This document shows positions 17,242-25,686 of a stretch of DNA of 64,000 nt, piece after piece. The DNA comes from Salinibaculum litoreum. GTDB taxonomy: Archaea > Halobacteriota > Halobacteria > Halobacteriales > Haloarculaceae. The DNA lies in assembly GCA_009789175.1 (NCBI GenBank), contig CP046866.1, positions 2,046,001 through 2,110,000 of the forward strand. Reading direction: 5' to 3'. The notes under the pieces are model-generated. The model saw only the letters and a program-made list of their open reading frames with translations, made no database searches and was not told the DNA's origin. Positions within the stretch are counted from its first letter, which is position 1. Each line of letters opens with the position of its first letter. A program made the translations under genes and the position numbers.

Positions 17242-17784
17242 ATGAGCGAGGCGGCAGCCAACGAGTCGACGGAAACCGATGATGACGGATACGGCGGCGT
17301 TCTGGGCACGTACCCCTACGCGTTCCGCCGGAGTCGGTCCCGACTCATGCGGAGTTACGTCGTCCTCGGCGGGCTGTTCACGCTGTTTACGGCCGTGCTG
17401 TTCACGTTCGCGTTCGTGACGACGGTGGCCTCGACGCTTGGTGCCGGCGGTGGGACGTTCACCTTCGTGCGTTCGTTCGTCCTCGTGGTCGGGATGCTCG
17501 TCGTCGTCCCGCTGATGGCACCGGTCATCCTGGTCGCCCGGCGACACCGCCGCGAGGGGTCCACACGCCAGTACGACCGCGCGCTCGCTGCCAGTGGCTA
17601 CCTGCTCGCTGTGGCCGTCTATCTCCTCCTTGTCATCTCGGCACCGCCGGCGCTACGCGATGACCCCTCGGGTGCCCTTGCACCCCTCGTCTCCACGCTG
17701 TATGACCTCCCCGCAGTCGCCGGTGCTATCCCCCCGCTCGTCGCCATCGCTATCGGCTACCTGCTGCACCGAACCTACCGGTAG
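17242..17784 (+). CDS. Four-helix membrane protein, unknown function
   Basis: A 180-residue haloarchaeal membrane protein. After an acidic N-terminus and 'GVLGTYPYAFRRSRSRLMRS' come four hydrophobic segments: VVLGGLFTLFTAVLFTFAFV, VLVVGMLVVVPLMAPVILVA, YLLAVAVYLLLVISAPP and AGAIPPLVAIAIGYLLHRTY. A TTTATCC box lies ~27 bases upstream (17212-17218). I recognise no catalytic motif. It is co-directional with the DUF5812 gene 48 bases downstream. Confidence 0.7.
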   Translation: MSEAAANESTETDDDGYGGVLGTYPYAFRRSRSRLMRSYVVLGGLFTLFTAVLFTFAFVTTVASTLGAGGGTFTFVRSFVLVVGMLVVVPLMAPVILVARRHRREGSTRQYDRALAASGYLLAVAVYLLLVISAPPALRDDPSGALAPLVSTLYDLPAVAGAIPPLVAIAIGYLLHRTYR

Positions 17785-17832
17785 GCTCGCGGTCGGCCAG
17801 TCGAAACCCCCAAAGCCGACGACAGTGTACCG

Positions 17833-18312
17833 ATGACCATGACCGACGGAGCAAAGCGTGGGACGTTCCTCGTCACCGAGGCAGACACCGAGTCAGCAGT
17901 CTTGCGGGACGTGAACGACGGACAGGTCCACACGCTCTCGGAGAATCCGGACGTATCCGAGGGGGACGTACTGGAAGCGGCGGTCACACCGGAACCGCCG
18001 ATGGAGGTCACCTGGCTGGTCGAGGAAGTCATCGAGCAACGGACAGTACCCATCGAGCGCAGTCCCGAGCGCCCGACCAAGCAGGCCCGTGACCTCGCCG
18101 CCGAACAGCCGGTCGGCGAACTCACGCGGCGCGAACGAGCGGGCGAGGGCGAGATTCACGTGATGACAGTGCCCGAAGAACAGACCGAAGCGGCGGCCAG
18201 TGACGCAGTCGACGACGAAACGACGCTGACGCAGGCAGCACGACTGGGCGTGGATCGTGTCGAGGTGCGTGCCGCCGACGGCGTCGTCAGCGTCCGCTAC
18301 CTGCCCAACTAA
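17833..18312 (+). CDS. DUF5812 family protein
   Basis: A 159-residue soluble acidic protein. 'KRGTFLVTEADTESAVLRDV', 'GQVHTLSENPDVSEGDVLEA' and 'GEGEIHVMTVPEEQTE' match my recollection of the haloarchaeal DUF5812 family. The N-terminal half resembles a small beta barrel (possibly RNA-binding) and the middle is a charged helix. The start could be the first ATG (17833) or the second in MTM. It lies 288 bases before secF. Confidence 0.75.
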   Translation: MTMTDGAKRGTFLVTEADTESAVLRDVNDGQVHTLSENPDVSEGDVLEAAVTPEPPMEVTWLVEEVIEQRTVPIERSPERPTKQARDLAAEQPVGELTRRERAGEGEIHVMTVPEEQTEAAASDAVDDETTLTQAARLGVDRVEVRAADGVVSVRYLPN

Positions 18313-18570
18313 CTGCCCATCAAGACAGCGCCCATTGTCCACAGCCAGTCGGATTCGTCGTGAGGGTGTTTCACAGGGCAGTCTTCGTGCTGTTTGTTTC
18401 GTCGGCAGCCAATTGAATCATCCGGTCACTGCGCGTTCGCAAGTACCCCTTTTCGGCCTCGGGTGCGCTCGCTTCGCGTGCACGATACCTGCTCTACGTC
18501 ACCGATATGGGCCGCTACTGGGACTGCTGACGGGCGACCCGTCGAACGTTGCAATCCGTCAAAGGGAAGG

Positions 18571-18576
18571 CTTATT
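18571..18576 (+). promoter_or_regulatory. TATA-like box of secF
   Basis: CTTATT is 25-30 bases before the secF ATG at 18601. This spacing and the poor coding quality upstream decide that start. Confidence 0.5.
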
Positions 18577-18600
18577 CCGGGCGCTCTCACACCACCGCGC

Positions 18601-19461
18601 ATGGTCGACTTTGAGGTATCGGACATCGATTACGAGCAATACTCGAATCGCCAGCTTGCGGCGATACCGCTGGCGATACTCGGGTTGGCGCTGGTCATCA
18701 TTGCCGCATGGTACGTGATGACTGGCGTGCCGGTAGACCTGGGACTTGCCTTCACTGGCGGGACCGAGGTGCGGTTCACTGCCGGAGACGACCTCTCGGA
18801 GGTCAAAGACACCTTCGAGGGAGTTGAGTACGACTCTATCCAGTCTGCTGCGGGCGGGGACACATACATCCTGACCACGCAGGCGGAGGATACGGAAGAA
18901 ATCGAACGCACTGCGAGACAGGCGGGGTATGACGTCGAGCAGGTCCAGGAGCGGTCGGCAAGTTTCGGTGCCGAGTCACAACAACAGGCACTGCTCGGAC
19001 TTGCCATCGCCTTCCTCGGGATGAGCGCGCTGGTCTTCATCCTGTTCCGGACGTTCATCCCGTCTATCGCAGTTGTCCTCTCAGCGTTTTCCGACATCAT
19101 GATTCCGGTCGCGCTGATGAACATCTTCGATATCCCGTTGACGCTGGGGACCGTCGCCGCGTTGCTGATGCTCATCGGGTACTCGGTGGACTCGGACATC
19201 CTGTTGAACAACCACGTCCTCCGGCGTCGGGGCGACTTCTACGAGAGCGCCTACCGTGCGATGGGGACCGGTGTGACGATGACGCTGACATCCATTGCCG
19301 CCATGGCCGTGATGACAGTGGTGGCACGGCTGTTCGGGATTCCGCTCCTGCCCGAAATCGGGCTGATACTCGTCTTCGGGCTGGTGGCCGACCTGATGAA
19401 CACCTACATGCTCAACATGAGTCTGCTTCGCTACTACAAGTACGAGGGGGTCGCCAAATGA
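18601..19461 (+). CDS. secF: Protein translocase subunit SecF
   Basis: A 286-residue RND-fold membrane protein that with SecD assists Sec export using the ion gradient. It has one N-terminal helix (AIPLAILGLALVIIAAWYVM), a P1-type periplasmic domain with 'VDLGLAFTGGTEVRFTAGDD', and five further helices including 'PSIAVVLSAFSDIMIPVALM' and 'LMLIGYSVDSDILLNNHVLR'. The D-x-D-x-L-x-N-N signature of SecF/SecD is intact. I start at 18601 (MVDFEVSDIDYEQYS). SecF precedes SecD here, as is usual in haloarchaea. Confidence 0.95.
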   Translation: MVDFEVSDIDYEQYSNRQLAAIPLAILGLALVIIAAWYVMTGVPVDLGLAFTGGTEVRFTAGDDLSEVKDTFEGVEYDSIQSAAGGDTYILTTQAEDTEEIERTARQAGYDVEQVQERSASFGAESQQQALLGLAIAFLGMSALVFILFRTFIPSIAVVLSAFSDIMIPVALMNIFDIPLTLGTVAALLMLIGYSVDSDILLNNHVLRRRGDFYESAYRAMGTGVTMTLTSIAAMAVMTVVARLFGIPLLPEIGLILVFGLVADLMNTYMLNMSLLRYYKYEGVAK

Positions 19462-19511
19462 GCGCCACAATCGGCGCGAAAGCCAGTCTGACCGGAGGTG
19501 AGCGGGCGTGA
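19458..19511 (+). other. 17-codon mini-ORF bridging secF and secD
   Basis: An ATG overlapping the secF stop (ATGA at 19458-19461) opens MSATIGAKASLTGGERA and stops at TGA 19509-19511, overlapping the secD GTG (GTGA). It contains GGAGGTGA (19494-19501), which is also the secD ribosome-binding site. It may be a translational relay rather than a functional peptide. A similar bridge exists between glmU and glmS. Confidence 0.35.
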
Positions 19512-21082
19512 ACCTCCGCGAGAACTGGCGTATTCTGGTGTTGGTCATCCTGCTCGTCGCAAGTGCCCTCGTTCTGTTCGTCCCCAGCGGCAGTGCGGAC
19601 GGTGGGAACGGAAGCGACGGCGGCCAGATTGCACAGGACCAGGGCGTGACCAACCTCCAGTTCGGGTTAGAACTCTCGGGCGGAACCCGCCTGCGAGCAC
19701 AACTCGTCGGCCTGACCGCCGAGAACGTCGACATCACGGGAGACAATCAGCGTGAAGTCAGACAGACGGTTGCGGCCGAGCTCAACGTCAGCGAAATCGA
19801 CGTGAACGCCCGCGTCGAGTCCGGCACTGTCGAAGTGTACGACGACAACGTCACCGAAGAAGAGTTCGCCGACGCGTTGACCACCGCCGGCATCGACGCC
19901 TCCACCGACCAGATTCGTGCGGGCGTCACCAGCCAGACGTTCGACACCGCGGAGGGCGTGCTGGACAGGCGTATCAACAAGGGCGGCCTCACCGGGGGCG
20001 GTGCCTCGACGGTGCAGGCAGCCACCGGGGAAGACTTCCTCGTCATCGAGGTCCCCGGTGCGAACCGCACGGAGGTCAAAGACCTCATCGGTGAGCCGGG
20101 ACGGGTCGAAATCGTCGCCGGCTATCCGGCCCAGACCGAGAACGGCACCGAGTACAGGACCGAGACGGTGCTGACACAGGGTGACTTTACCCGCATCGGT
20201 CCGGCACAGAACCCTGACCAGGCCCGGCCGGGCGTCAGCGTCACCCTGACCCAATCGGCCGCCGAGGAGTTCCGGACCGTGATGGTCGAGAACGGCTTCA
20301 CCGAGGAGGGCATCGGTAACTGTCGCTGGCAGCAGAACCCCGAGGACCCGGGCTACTGCCTGTACACTGTCGTCGACGGTGAGCGACAGGATGCCGCGTC
20401 GATGAGCGGTGGCAGCGACGGGCTTGCTCCCGTGTTGCGCGATGGGGAGGAGTGGCAAAACGACCCGTCGTTCCGGATTACGACCGCGAACTTCTCGGAA
20501 GCACAGGAGGTCAAGCTCAACCTCGAATCCGGTGCGTTGCCGACCGAACTCGACATCCAGTCCGAGCTGTACCTCGCACCCAGCCTCGCACAGAAGTTCA
20601 AGCCACTCGCACTCATCACTGGCCTCGTCGCGTGGCTGGTCGTCAGCGGCGTGGTTTTCTACCGCTACCGTGAGGCAAAAGTGGCGATTCCGATGCTGCT
20701 GACTGCCGGGGCCGAGGTGTTCATCCTGCTCGGTTTCGCCGCCGCCGTCGGGTTAGCACTCGACCTCTCTCATATCGCCGGTCTCATCGCGGTCATTGGA
20801 ACGGGGGTGGACGACCTCATCATCATCGCCGACGAAATCTTACAACGGGGGGAGATATCCACCGACAGGGTGTTCTCCAACCGGTTCAAGAAGGCCTTCT
20901 GGGTCATCGGTGCCGCCGCGGCGACGACCATCATCGCGATGAGTCCGCTGGCCGTGCTCTCGCTGGGCGACCTGCAGGGCTTCGCCATCGTCACCATTGT
21001 CGGTGTCCTCATCGGCGTGCTCGTCACCCGCCCGGCCTACGGTGACGTGCTCCGGAACCTGCTGCTGGACATCGACGACTGA
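19508..21082 (+). CDS. secD: Protein translocase subunit SecD
   Basis: A 524-residue partner of SecF. It must start at the GTG at 19508: an in-frame stop lies at 19499-19501, and a strong ribosome-binding site GGAGGTGA (19494-19501) is 6 bases away. It has a signal-anchor helix (ILVLVILLVASALVLFV), a large periplasmic region with the P1 head, and C-terminal helices with 'IAGLIAVIGTGVDDLIIIAD' and 'AAAATTIIAMSPLAVLSLGD', the SecD D4/D6 features. 'VLDRRINKGGLTGGGASTVQ' is typical of haloarchaeal SecD. Confidence 0.95.
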   Translation: MNLRENWRILVLVILLVASALVLFVPSGSADGGNGSDGGQIAQDQGVTNLQFGLELSGGTRLRAQLVGLTAENVDITGDNQREVRQTVAAELNVSEIDVNARVESGTVEVYDDNVTEEEFADALTTAGIDASTDQIRAGVTSQTFDTAEGVLDRRINKGGLTGGGASTVQAATGEDFLVIEVPGANRTEVKDLIGEPGRVEIVAGYPAQTENGTEYRTETVLTQGDFTRIGPAQNPDQARPGVSVTLTQSAAEEFRTVMVENGFTEEGIGNCRWQQNPEDPGYCLYTVVDGERQDAASMSGGSDGLAPVLRDGEEWQNDPSFRITTANFSEAQEVKLNLESGALPTELDIQSELYLAPSLAQKFKPLALITGLVAWLVVSGVVFYRYREAKVAIPMLLTAGAEVFILLGFAAAVGLALDLSHIAGLIAVIGTGVDDLIIIADEILQRGEISTDRVFSNRFKKAFWVIGAAAATTIIAMSPLAVLSLGDLQGFAIVTIVGVLIGVLVTRPAYGDVLRNLLLDIDD

Positions 21083-21087
21083 ACCGC

Positions 21088-21117
21088 CGGGGTCGCGACC
21101 CCGAAAGAATTTCTTCT
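21088..21117 (+). terminator. Candidate terminator after secD
   Basis: The perfect 16-base palindrome CGGGGTCGCGACCCCG (21088-21103) lies five bases after the secD stop. It is followed by the AT-rich AAAGAATTTCTTCT, and separates secD from the convergent epimerase gene. Confidence 0.5.
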
Positions 21118-21125
21118 GACCCGAA

Positions 21126-22061
21126 CTACTCCGTCGCCGACTCCGACCGACGGGCAGCCAGTGCTGCCATCCCATCAGCGAGCCCGACTTCTGCTTCGAA
21201 TCCGAGGTTTTGTGCTGCCTTCGCCGTGTCGGCACAGCTGCGCTCGATATCTCCTGGCCGTGGGTCGGTGTGTTCTATCGGGACATCCGCACCGACCGCC
21301 TCACGACACAGCTCCGCGAGGTCGGCTATCGAGCACTCCTGGCCGGTGCCGACGTTGTACGGTTCACCGACGGCGTCGGTAGTGGCAGCGAGCAGGTTCG
21401 CCCGGACGACATCCGAGACGTGAACGAAATCACGGGTCTGGCTGCCGTCCCCCTGAACCGTCAGCGGGTCACCGGACAGCGCCTGGTCGAGGAAGATATC
21501 GATGACGCCGGCGTATTCACCGCCGGTAGCGCGAGGACCGTAGACGTTGAAATACCGGAGTGCGACCGTCTCCAGCCCGTACAGGTCGTGGTACAGGTGA
21601 GCGTAGTGGTCGACGGTTAGCTTCTCCAGCCCGTACGGTGACGTGGGCTGGGTTGGTGCATCCTCCGGCGTCGGAACAGTCTCCGGGTGGCCGTAGACTG
21701 CACAACTCGAGGCCAGCACGACGCGGGCGTCGGCGAGACGAGCCTGTTCCAGAACGGCGAGCGTGGCGTCGACGTTCCGGTCGTGTGAGGTCGCCGAGTC
21801 CTCGATAGAGCGGTCGACGCTGACCTGAGCAGCCTCGTGAAAGATGCAGTCCACATCTGCGGCGAGGTCGGTTAGCACGTCGTCGCGGACGTCGGCCTCG
21901 ACGAACGTCGCCTCGTCGGGGACGTACGAACGGTCGCCAGCCGAGAGGTCGTCGACCACCGTCACGTCGTTGTCCTCGACCAGCGCACTCGCCAGATGAC
22001 TCCCGATGAAGCCGGCCCCGCCAGTGACCAGCACCTGCTGGCCGGTGGGCTGCTCGCTCAT
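21126..22061 (-). CDS. NAD-dependent sugar-nucleotide epimerase/dehydratase (GalE-like)
   Basis: A 311-residue extended SDR. The Rossmann motif is GGAGFIG (14-20), with 'VEADVRDD' for the cofactor. Catalytic Ser/Tyr/Lys are in 'VVLASSCAVYGHP' and 'YGLEKLTVDHYAH' (YxxxK), then 'LRYFNVYGPRATGGEYAGVI' for the sugar nucleotide. It is likely a UDP-glucose/UDP-GlcNAc 4-epimerase-like enzyme, but substrate cannot be set. It is downstream of, and nearly joined to (4 bases), the UDP-sulfoquinovose synthase-like gene, so both act in one surface-glycan or glycolipid pathway. Confidence 0.88.
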   Translation of the reverse strand: MSEQPTGQQVLVTGGAGFIGSHLASALVEDNDVTVVDDLSAGDRSYVPDEATFVEADVRDDVLTDLAADVDCIFHEAAQVSVDRSIEDSATSHDRNVDATLAVLEQARLADARVVLASSCAVYGHPETVPTPEDAPTQPTSPYGLEKLTVDHYAHLYHDLYGLETVALRYFNVYGPRATGGEYAGVIDIFLDQALSGDPLTVQGDGSQTRDFVHVSDVVRANLLAATTDAVGEPYNVGTGQECSIADLAELCREAVGADVPIEHTDPRPGDIERSCADTAKAAQNLGFEAEVGLADGMAALAARRSESATE

Positions 22062-22065
22062 CCTG

Positions 22066-23238
22066 TCACTCGTCTTCCAGCACGCCCGGCAGGAAGCGGT
22101 CCTCGTGGGCCTCGATGACGTCGCTGTACCGGGTCAGCGACGCCAGCACGTCGGCCACGCCGTCCTCGAAGGTCTGGGCCTGGCCGTCGATGATGTCGAG
22201 ATAGCGGTCGTTCTCGATTTCCATCTTGTGGGTCTCGTCCTCGTCGCGGGGGTTCTCGAAGTGTTCGACGGCCACGTCGAGGTCGTGGGCCTCGCCTGCT
22301 TCCGCGATTGTCTCGGCGATTTCGACGATGCTGATAGCACGGGTCACCTGGTTGTAGACGGTAAGGTCCTCCGGGCGCTCGTCGGGGTCCATGAGAGCGA
22401 CCTGTGCCAGCCCCTCGACGGCGTCCTCCAGAGAGATGAAGGGTTTGCGCTGCTCGCCTTTCCCGTAGACGGTCACGGGGTAGCCCGCGACGGCCTGCGC
22501 ACAGAAGCGATGCGCGACCGTTCCGAAGTAGTAGTCGAAGTCAAAGCGGGTCTTCAGGCGGTCGTCCTCGCGGGTCTCCTCGGTTTCGGTGCCGTAGGTG
22601 ATGGCCGTCCGGACATCCGAGATGGGAATGCCGAACTGCTGGCTGGCCAGGCGCATGTTGCCGGCATCGAAGCTCTTTGTCTGGTGGTACCAGCTTCCAC
22701 CCATCGCCGGGAAGGGAACCTCGTCGCGCTCGCCGCTGTGTTCCATGACCGCACCGCCTTCGGGGATGGGGAACTCCGGCGCGCCGTAGACGCCGGTGGT
22801 CGTCGTCTCGACGAAGTGAGTCTCGGTCAAATCGTGTTCTTCCAGCCCCCACAGCAGGTTCCGCGTGGCCTGCATGTTGTTGTGCTGGGTGTAGTTGGCC
22901 CGCTCGCCGTTGATCTGGGAGTACGGCGCGGAGGGCTGTGCCGCAGCGTGAACGACGACAGAGGGTTCGTGAACCGCAAGCAGTTCGTCGACGAAGGACT
23001 TCTCGGCGAGGTCACCTTCGACAAAGGAGAGATTGCGGATGCCGAGTGTCTCCTCGGCGGCGTCGATGCGCTCGTCCATTCCGGCGACCGGTGTCGCACT
23101 GGTAGAGCCGACGTCTTCGACCCACTCGCGGCGGGCGAAGTTGTCTACCGCGAGGACTCGTTCGTCGGTCCGGTCTGCGATACGGAGTGCGGCCGGCCAG
23201 CCAATGTAGCCGTCACCGCCGGTAACAAGGATAGTCAT
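22066..23238 (-). CDS. UDP-sulfoquinovose synthase-like SDR
   Basis: A 390-residue SDR of the SQD1/Agl3 type, which turns UDP-glucose plus sulfite into UDP-sulfoquinovose. The Rossmann motif is 'GGDGYIGWPAALRIA', very close to the SQD1 signature. Other family marks are 'AAAQPSAPYSQINGERANYT', 'VETTTTGVYGAPEFPIPEG' (catalytic Thr), 'GSWYHQTKSFDAGNMRLA' (YxxxK) and 'RFDFDYYFGTVAHRFCAQA'. Sulfoquinovose is known in archaeal N-glycans and glycolipids. It forms a pair with the epimerase gene downstream. Confidence 0.85.
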   Translation of the reverse strand: MTILVTGGDGYIGWPAALRIADRTDERVLAVDNFARREWVEDVGSTSATPVAGMDERIDAAEETLGIRNLSFVEGDLAEKSFVDELLAVHEPSVVVHAAAQPSAPYSQINGERANYTQHNNMQATRNLLWGLEEHDLTETHFVETTTTGVYGAPEFPIPEGGAVMEHSGERDEVPFPAMGGSWYHQTKSFDAGNMRLASQQFGIPISDVRTAITYGTETEETREDDRLKTRFDFDYYFGTVAHRFCAQAVAGYPVTVYGKGEQRKPFISLEDAVEGLAQVALMDPDERPEDLTVYNQVTRAISIVEIAETIAEAGEAHDLDVAVEHFENPRDEDETHKMEIENDRYLDIIDGQAQTFEDGVADVLASLTRYSDVIEAHEDRFLPGVLEDE

Positions 23239-23296
23239 CGTACCTGTGCGGTGTCTTGGGCGGCTAAATATCTTGTCTTGCAGATGACGGGCTCTC

Positions 23297-23932
23297 TCAG
23301 AAGTCGGTCAGGGCAGACTGCTCAGCAGCCGCAAGTGCATCCTGACTGGTCTGCCAGGAGCGGCGGGCACACTCGGGCAACTCGTCGTGTTCGGCCACGT
23401 ACTCGCGGAGGAACTGGCGGGTGTCGGGGTCGCTCGGATAGCCGCTGCCGACAGCGCCGTACTCCGCGGTGAGGCGGGCGACGTGGGCCTCACGGGCCTC
23501 CTTGGCCACGATGGAGGCGGCCCCGACGATGGGGTACGTCTCGTCGGCGCCGTGTTCGGCACGTAGCGCCACCTCAGCATCGACCCGTTCGTCGACGTTG
23601 CCCTCGAAGCGGACGGCGTTGGTGTCGCCGGCATCGGCATACCCCTCGTCACCGTCGACTGCGGCTTTCGAGAGGGCCTCCGCGTGGGCGGCGACGGTCA
23701 GCTCGTTCATATCCGTCTCCTCGCTGTCGATGCGCTCGACGGGAATCTCCGCGAGGCCGACGGCATCGGCCGCCTCGTGGATAGCGACGGCTAGCTGCTC
23801 GCGGCGCTCCGGCGGGATACCCTTCGAGTCCCCGACACCATCGGGCAACTCCTCGGGGTCGGCCCGGACCGCCGCGGCGAACATCGACCCTAGGACGGGG
23901 CCTTTCCCCGCTTCGTCGACGCCCAGACGCAT
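23297..23932 (-). CDS. rnhB: Ribonuclease HII
   Basis: A 211-residue RNase H2 that removes ribonucleotides and RNA primers from DNA. I start at the ATG at 23932 (MRLGVDEAGKGPVLGSMFAA), which carries the D-E-A-G-K-G-P site (Asp6, Glu7). The second acidic region is in 'TYPIVGAASIVAKEAREAH', and a final 'GSGYPSDPDTRQFLREYV' is typical. Length fits archaeal RNase HII. The frame upstream of 23932 only reads into the palindrome at 24030-24112. Confidence 0.93.
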   Translation of the reverse strand: MRLGVDEAGKGPVLGSMFAAAVRADPEELPDGVGDSKGIPPERREQLAVAIHEAADAVGLAEIPVERIDSEETDMNELTVAAHAEALSKAAVDGDEGYADAGDTNAVRFEGNVDERVDAEVALRAEHGADETYPIVGAASIVAKEAREAHVARLTAEYGAVGSGYPSDPDTRQFLREYVAEHDELPECARRSWQTSQDALAAAEQSALTDF

Positions 23933-24027
23933 TGCTATCCGGTTGCTGGCCGTATAAAAAACGGTTGTGCTTGCACGGCTGACGGGCGTCTGCCACGCGT
24001 CAGACCGACTACCGTAGCTGGCACGTC

Positions 24028-24139
24028 GCTGATACTGTTGGCTATACCTTCGTGAAGATATTCGGCACCCCGGTGTGCCGAAATTCTTCATGGCTTATAG
24101 CCGACAGTATGAAAAATATGGACAGTCGGCAGTATCAGT
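24028..24139. repeat. Long imperfect palindrome with nested inverted ends
   Basis: An imperfect inverted repeat centred at ~24071 pairs 24030-24069 with 24073-24112. The arms share TACTGT/GGCTATA, TGAAGA and TTCGGCAC blocks with the complement on the other side. A second inverted match links GCTGATACTGTTGGC (24028-24042) with GTCGGCAGTATCAGT (24125-24139), so the unit may be ~110 bp. The right end overlaps the stop of the small gene at 24135. It could be a MITE or a structured 3' region. Confidence 0.55.
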
Positions 24140-24293
24140 CGTCGGCCAGTTCCGACTCCGCTATCTCCGGTGGCTCTATCTCTTCGTGCTCCATCTCCGG
24201 CAGGTCCATCGCCTCGGCTGGCTCTTCGGACTGGTCTTCGGGTTCGTCGAGCTCTTCCCAGCGGGCTGAGTCGAACTCACGGAAGTGGCACAT
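24135..24293 (-). CDS. Small acidic protein, unknown function
   Basis: A 52-residue open frame on the minus strand from the ATG at 24293 to TGA (24135-24137). It starts MCHFREFDSARWEELDE, then an extremely acidic, Pro/Glu-rich tail (DLPEMEHEEIEPPEIAESE). The Cys-His-Phe N-terminus with an Arg/Trp motif and an acidic tail looks like a conserved haloarchaeal small protein, but I recognise no family. Base usage is protein-like in this frame. It lies directly downstream of pus10 on the same strand. Confidence 0.6.
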   Translation of the reverse strand: MCHFREFDSARWEELDEPEDQSEEPAEAMDLPEMEHEEIEPPEIAESELADD

Positions 24294-24361
24294 GGGTACT
24301 CACCCGACCGTGTTATGGACTGCCACAGAAAATGCGTTTCGAGGTTCTATTTTTTGATACG

Positions 24362-25663
24362 TCAGGGTTCCGTCTCTTCAACGCTCCGGAAGAAATCGTC
24401 GTCCGCGAAGGGTTCGTCTTCGCCCTCCACGTCGAGCACGTCCAGTGCAGTTACCTCGGCATCCACGTCGAGGAGGCCGGCGAGGCTCGGTTCGGTGCGG
24501 CCCTCGTCGCTGCTGACCAGTTCTTTCACGTAGAGCCCGCCCTCACCGTGGACTTCGAGTTCGGCAGTCTCGCCGTCCTCGGCCAGCGTCCCGTCGATAT
24601 CGTACACCTGCCGAACGCGGGTCTTGGAAGCGCGGCGGTGGTCCACTCGCTGGGGCGTGTCCTGCTGAATCGTCGCGCCGTCGAGTTCCGTGAGTGCAGC
24701 CTCGAAGGGTCCCTCGTCGACGGAGTCGCCAAGGGCCACGTCCATCCGGTAGGTCTTGCTGGCGTCGTGTTCCTTGACGCGTTCGACCATCTCGTGGGTC
24801 GCCAGCCGCAGACCCTCCACCTCGACTTTCCCGTCGGCGAAGTCGTTGACCGCCTCCCGTAGCGCCTCGGTGTCGACGTGTCGCGTGCGGGGTTCGTCGA
24901 TTTCCACCACGAAGGGGCGGCCGCCGCCGAGCATGAGCGCATCGACGTCCTCGCGGCCGGCCCCGTGGAAGGTTGCGTCCGAGCCGTCCATCGCCTCCTG
25001 AATCGGCGGCGCGGTCAACTGTTCGACGGACTCGTCGTAGCGATAGCCCGTGCCGTCACAGCCATCACAGAGTTCGTCGCGCTGCCGACCGGTGCCGTTG
25101 CAGTCCCGGCAGGGCCACTCCGTCTGTGGGATGTCCCGCTTCAGTTTGCGATAGCGGCCGTAGACGAACGCGGAGTTGACCTGCACCTCGACTTCGTCCG
25201 TCGAGAGGTCGCAGTGGACCATCACGTCGGGGCGACCAAAGTCCACCGCAGTGTCAGTCAGCCCACCGAAGCGTTTGCCCACCTCGCGGTTGAACGCCGA
25301 TTTCATGAGTTCGCCATCACCCTCTTCTAGCCCGACTTCCTCGCGCAGGAGGACATCGTTTTCTTCGAGCAGCGGCGGGACGCGAGTCCCGACCTGATAG
25401 GTGTCGAACTCGTAGCCGCGGACAGCTGCAGCGGCGGTTTCGGCCCACCAGTCGTAGCGCTGACACTCGCCTTCACAGACCCAACACTCCGTCTCGGGGG
25501 CCTCGTAAGGCTCGTCGTCTTCGAGTGCGAGCGCGACCCGGAGGCTGTGGCCCCGCTCACGGTTGGTCAGGCCGAAACTCCGGTCGGCGACCAGCCGGCC
25601 GAGACAGGGGTCACAGAGCGGCCCCGTCGCGAGCGCGTCGCGGGCGAGCGACAGTACTGTCAT
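24362..25663 (-). CDS. pus10: tRNA pseudouridine synthase Pus10
   Basis: A 433-residue archaeal Pus10, which makes pseudouridine 54 and 55 in the tRNA T-loop. N-terminal zinc-binding cysteines are 'GPLCDPCLGRL' and 'CWVCEGEC'. The THUMP-like domain has 'DVMVHCDLSTDEVEVQVNSA' and 'VYGRYRKLKRDIPQTEWPC'. The catalytic block is 'GREDVDALMLGGGRPFVVEI' with the nucleophilic Asp in the R-E-D-V-D loop. An unusual extra CxxC pair, 'CRDCNGTGRQRDELCDGCDG', resembles a DnaJ zinc-finger knuckle and is common in haloarchaeal Pus10. Confidence 0.93.
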   Translation of the reverse strand: MTVLSLARDALATGPLCDPCLGRLVADRSFGLTNRERGHSLRVALALEDDEPYEAPETECWVCEGECQRYDWWAETAAAAVRGYEFDTYQVGTRVPPLLEENDVLLREEVGLEEGDGELMKSAFNREVGKRFGGLTDTAVDFGRPDVMVHCDLSTDEVEVQVNSAFVYGRYRKLKRDIPQTEWPCRDCNGTGRQRDELCDGCDGTGYRYDESVEQLTAPPIQEAMDGSDATFHGAGREDVDALMLGGGRPFVVEIDEPRTRHVDTEALREAVNDFADGKVEVEGLRLATHEMVERVKEHDASKTYRMDVALGDSVDEGPFEAALTELDGATIQQDTPQRVDHRRASKTRVRQVYDIDGTLAEDGETAELEVHGEGGLYVKELVSSDEGRTEPSLAGLLDVDAEVTALDVLDVEGEDEPFADDDFFRSVEETEP

Positions 25664-25686
25664 CGTCGGAGCGAGGACGGGACGGC

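Noticed and set aside
15805-17547. 580-codon reading of pgi with a 149-residue N-terminal extension
   Set aside because: The extension is His/Glu/Arg-rich nonsense antisense to the divergent membrane gene; the ATG at 17100 gives the normal family length.
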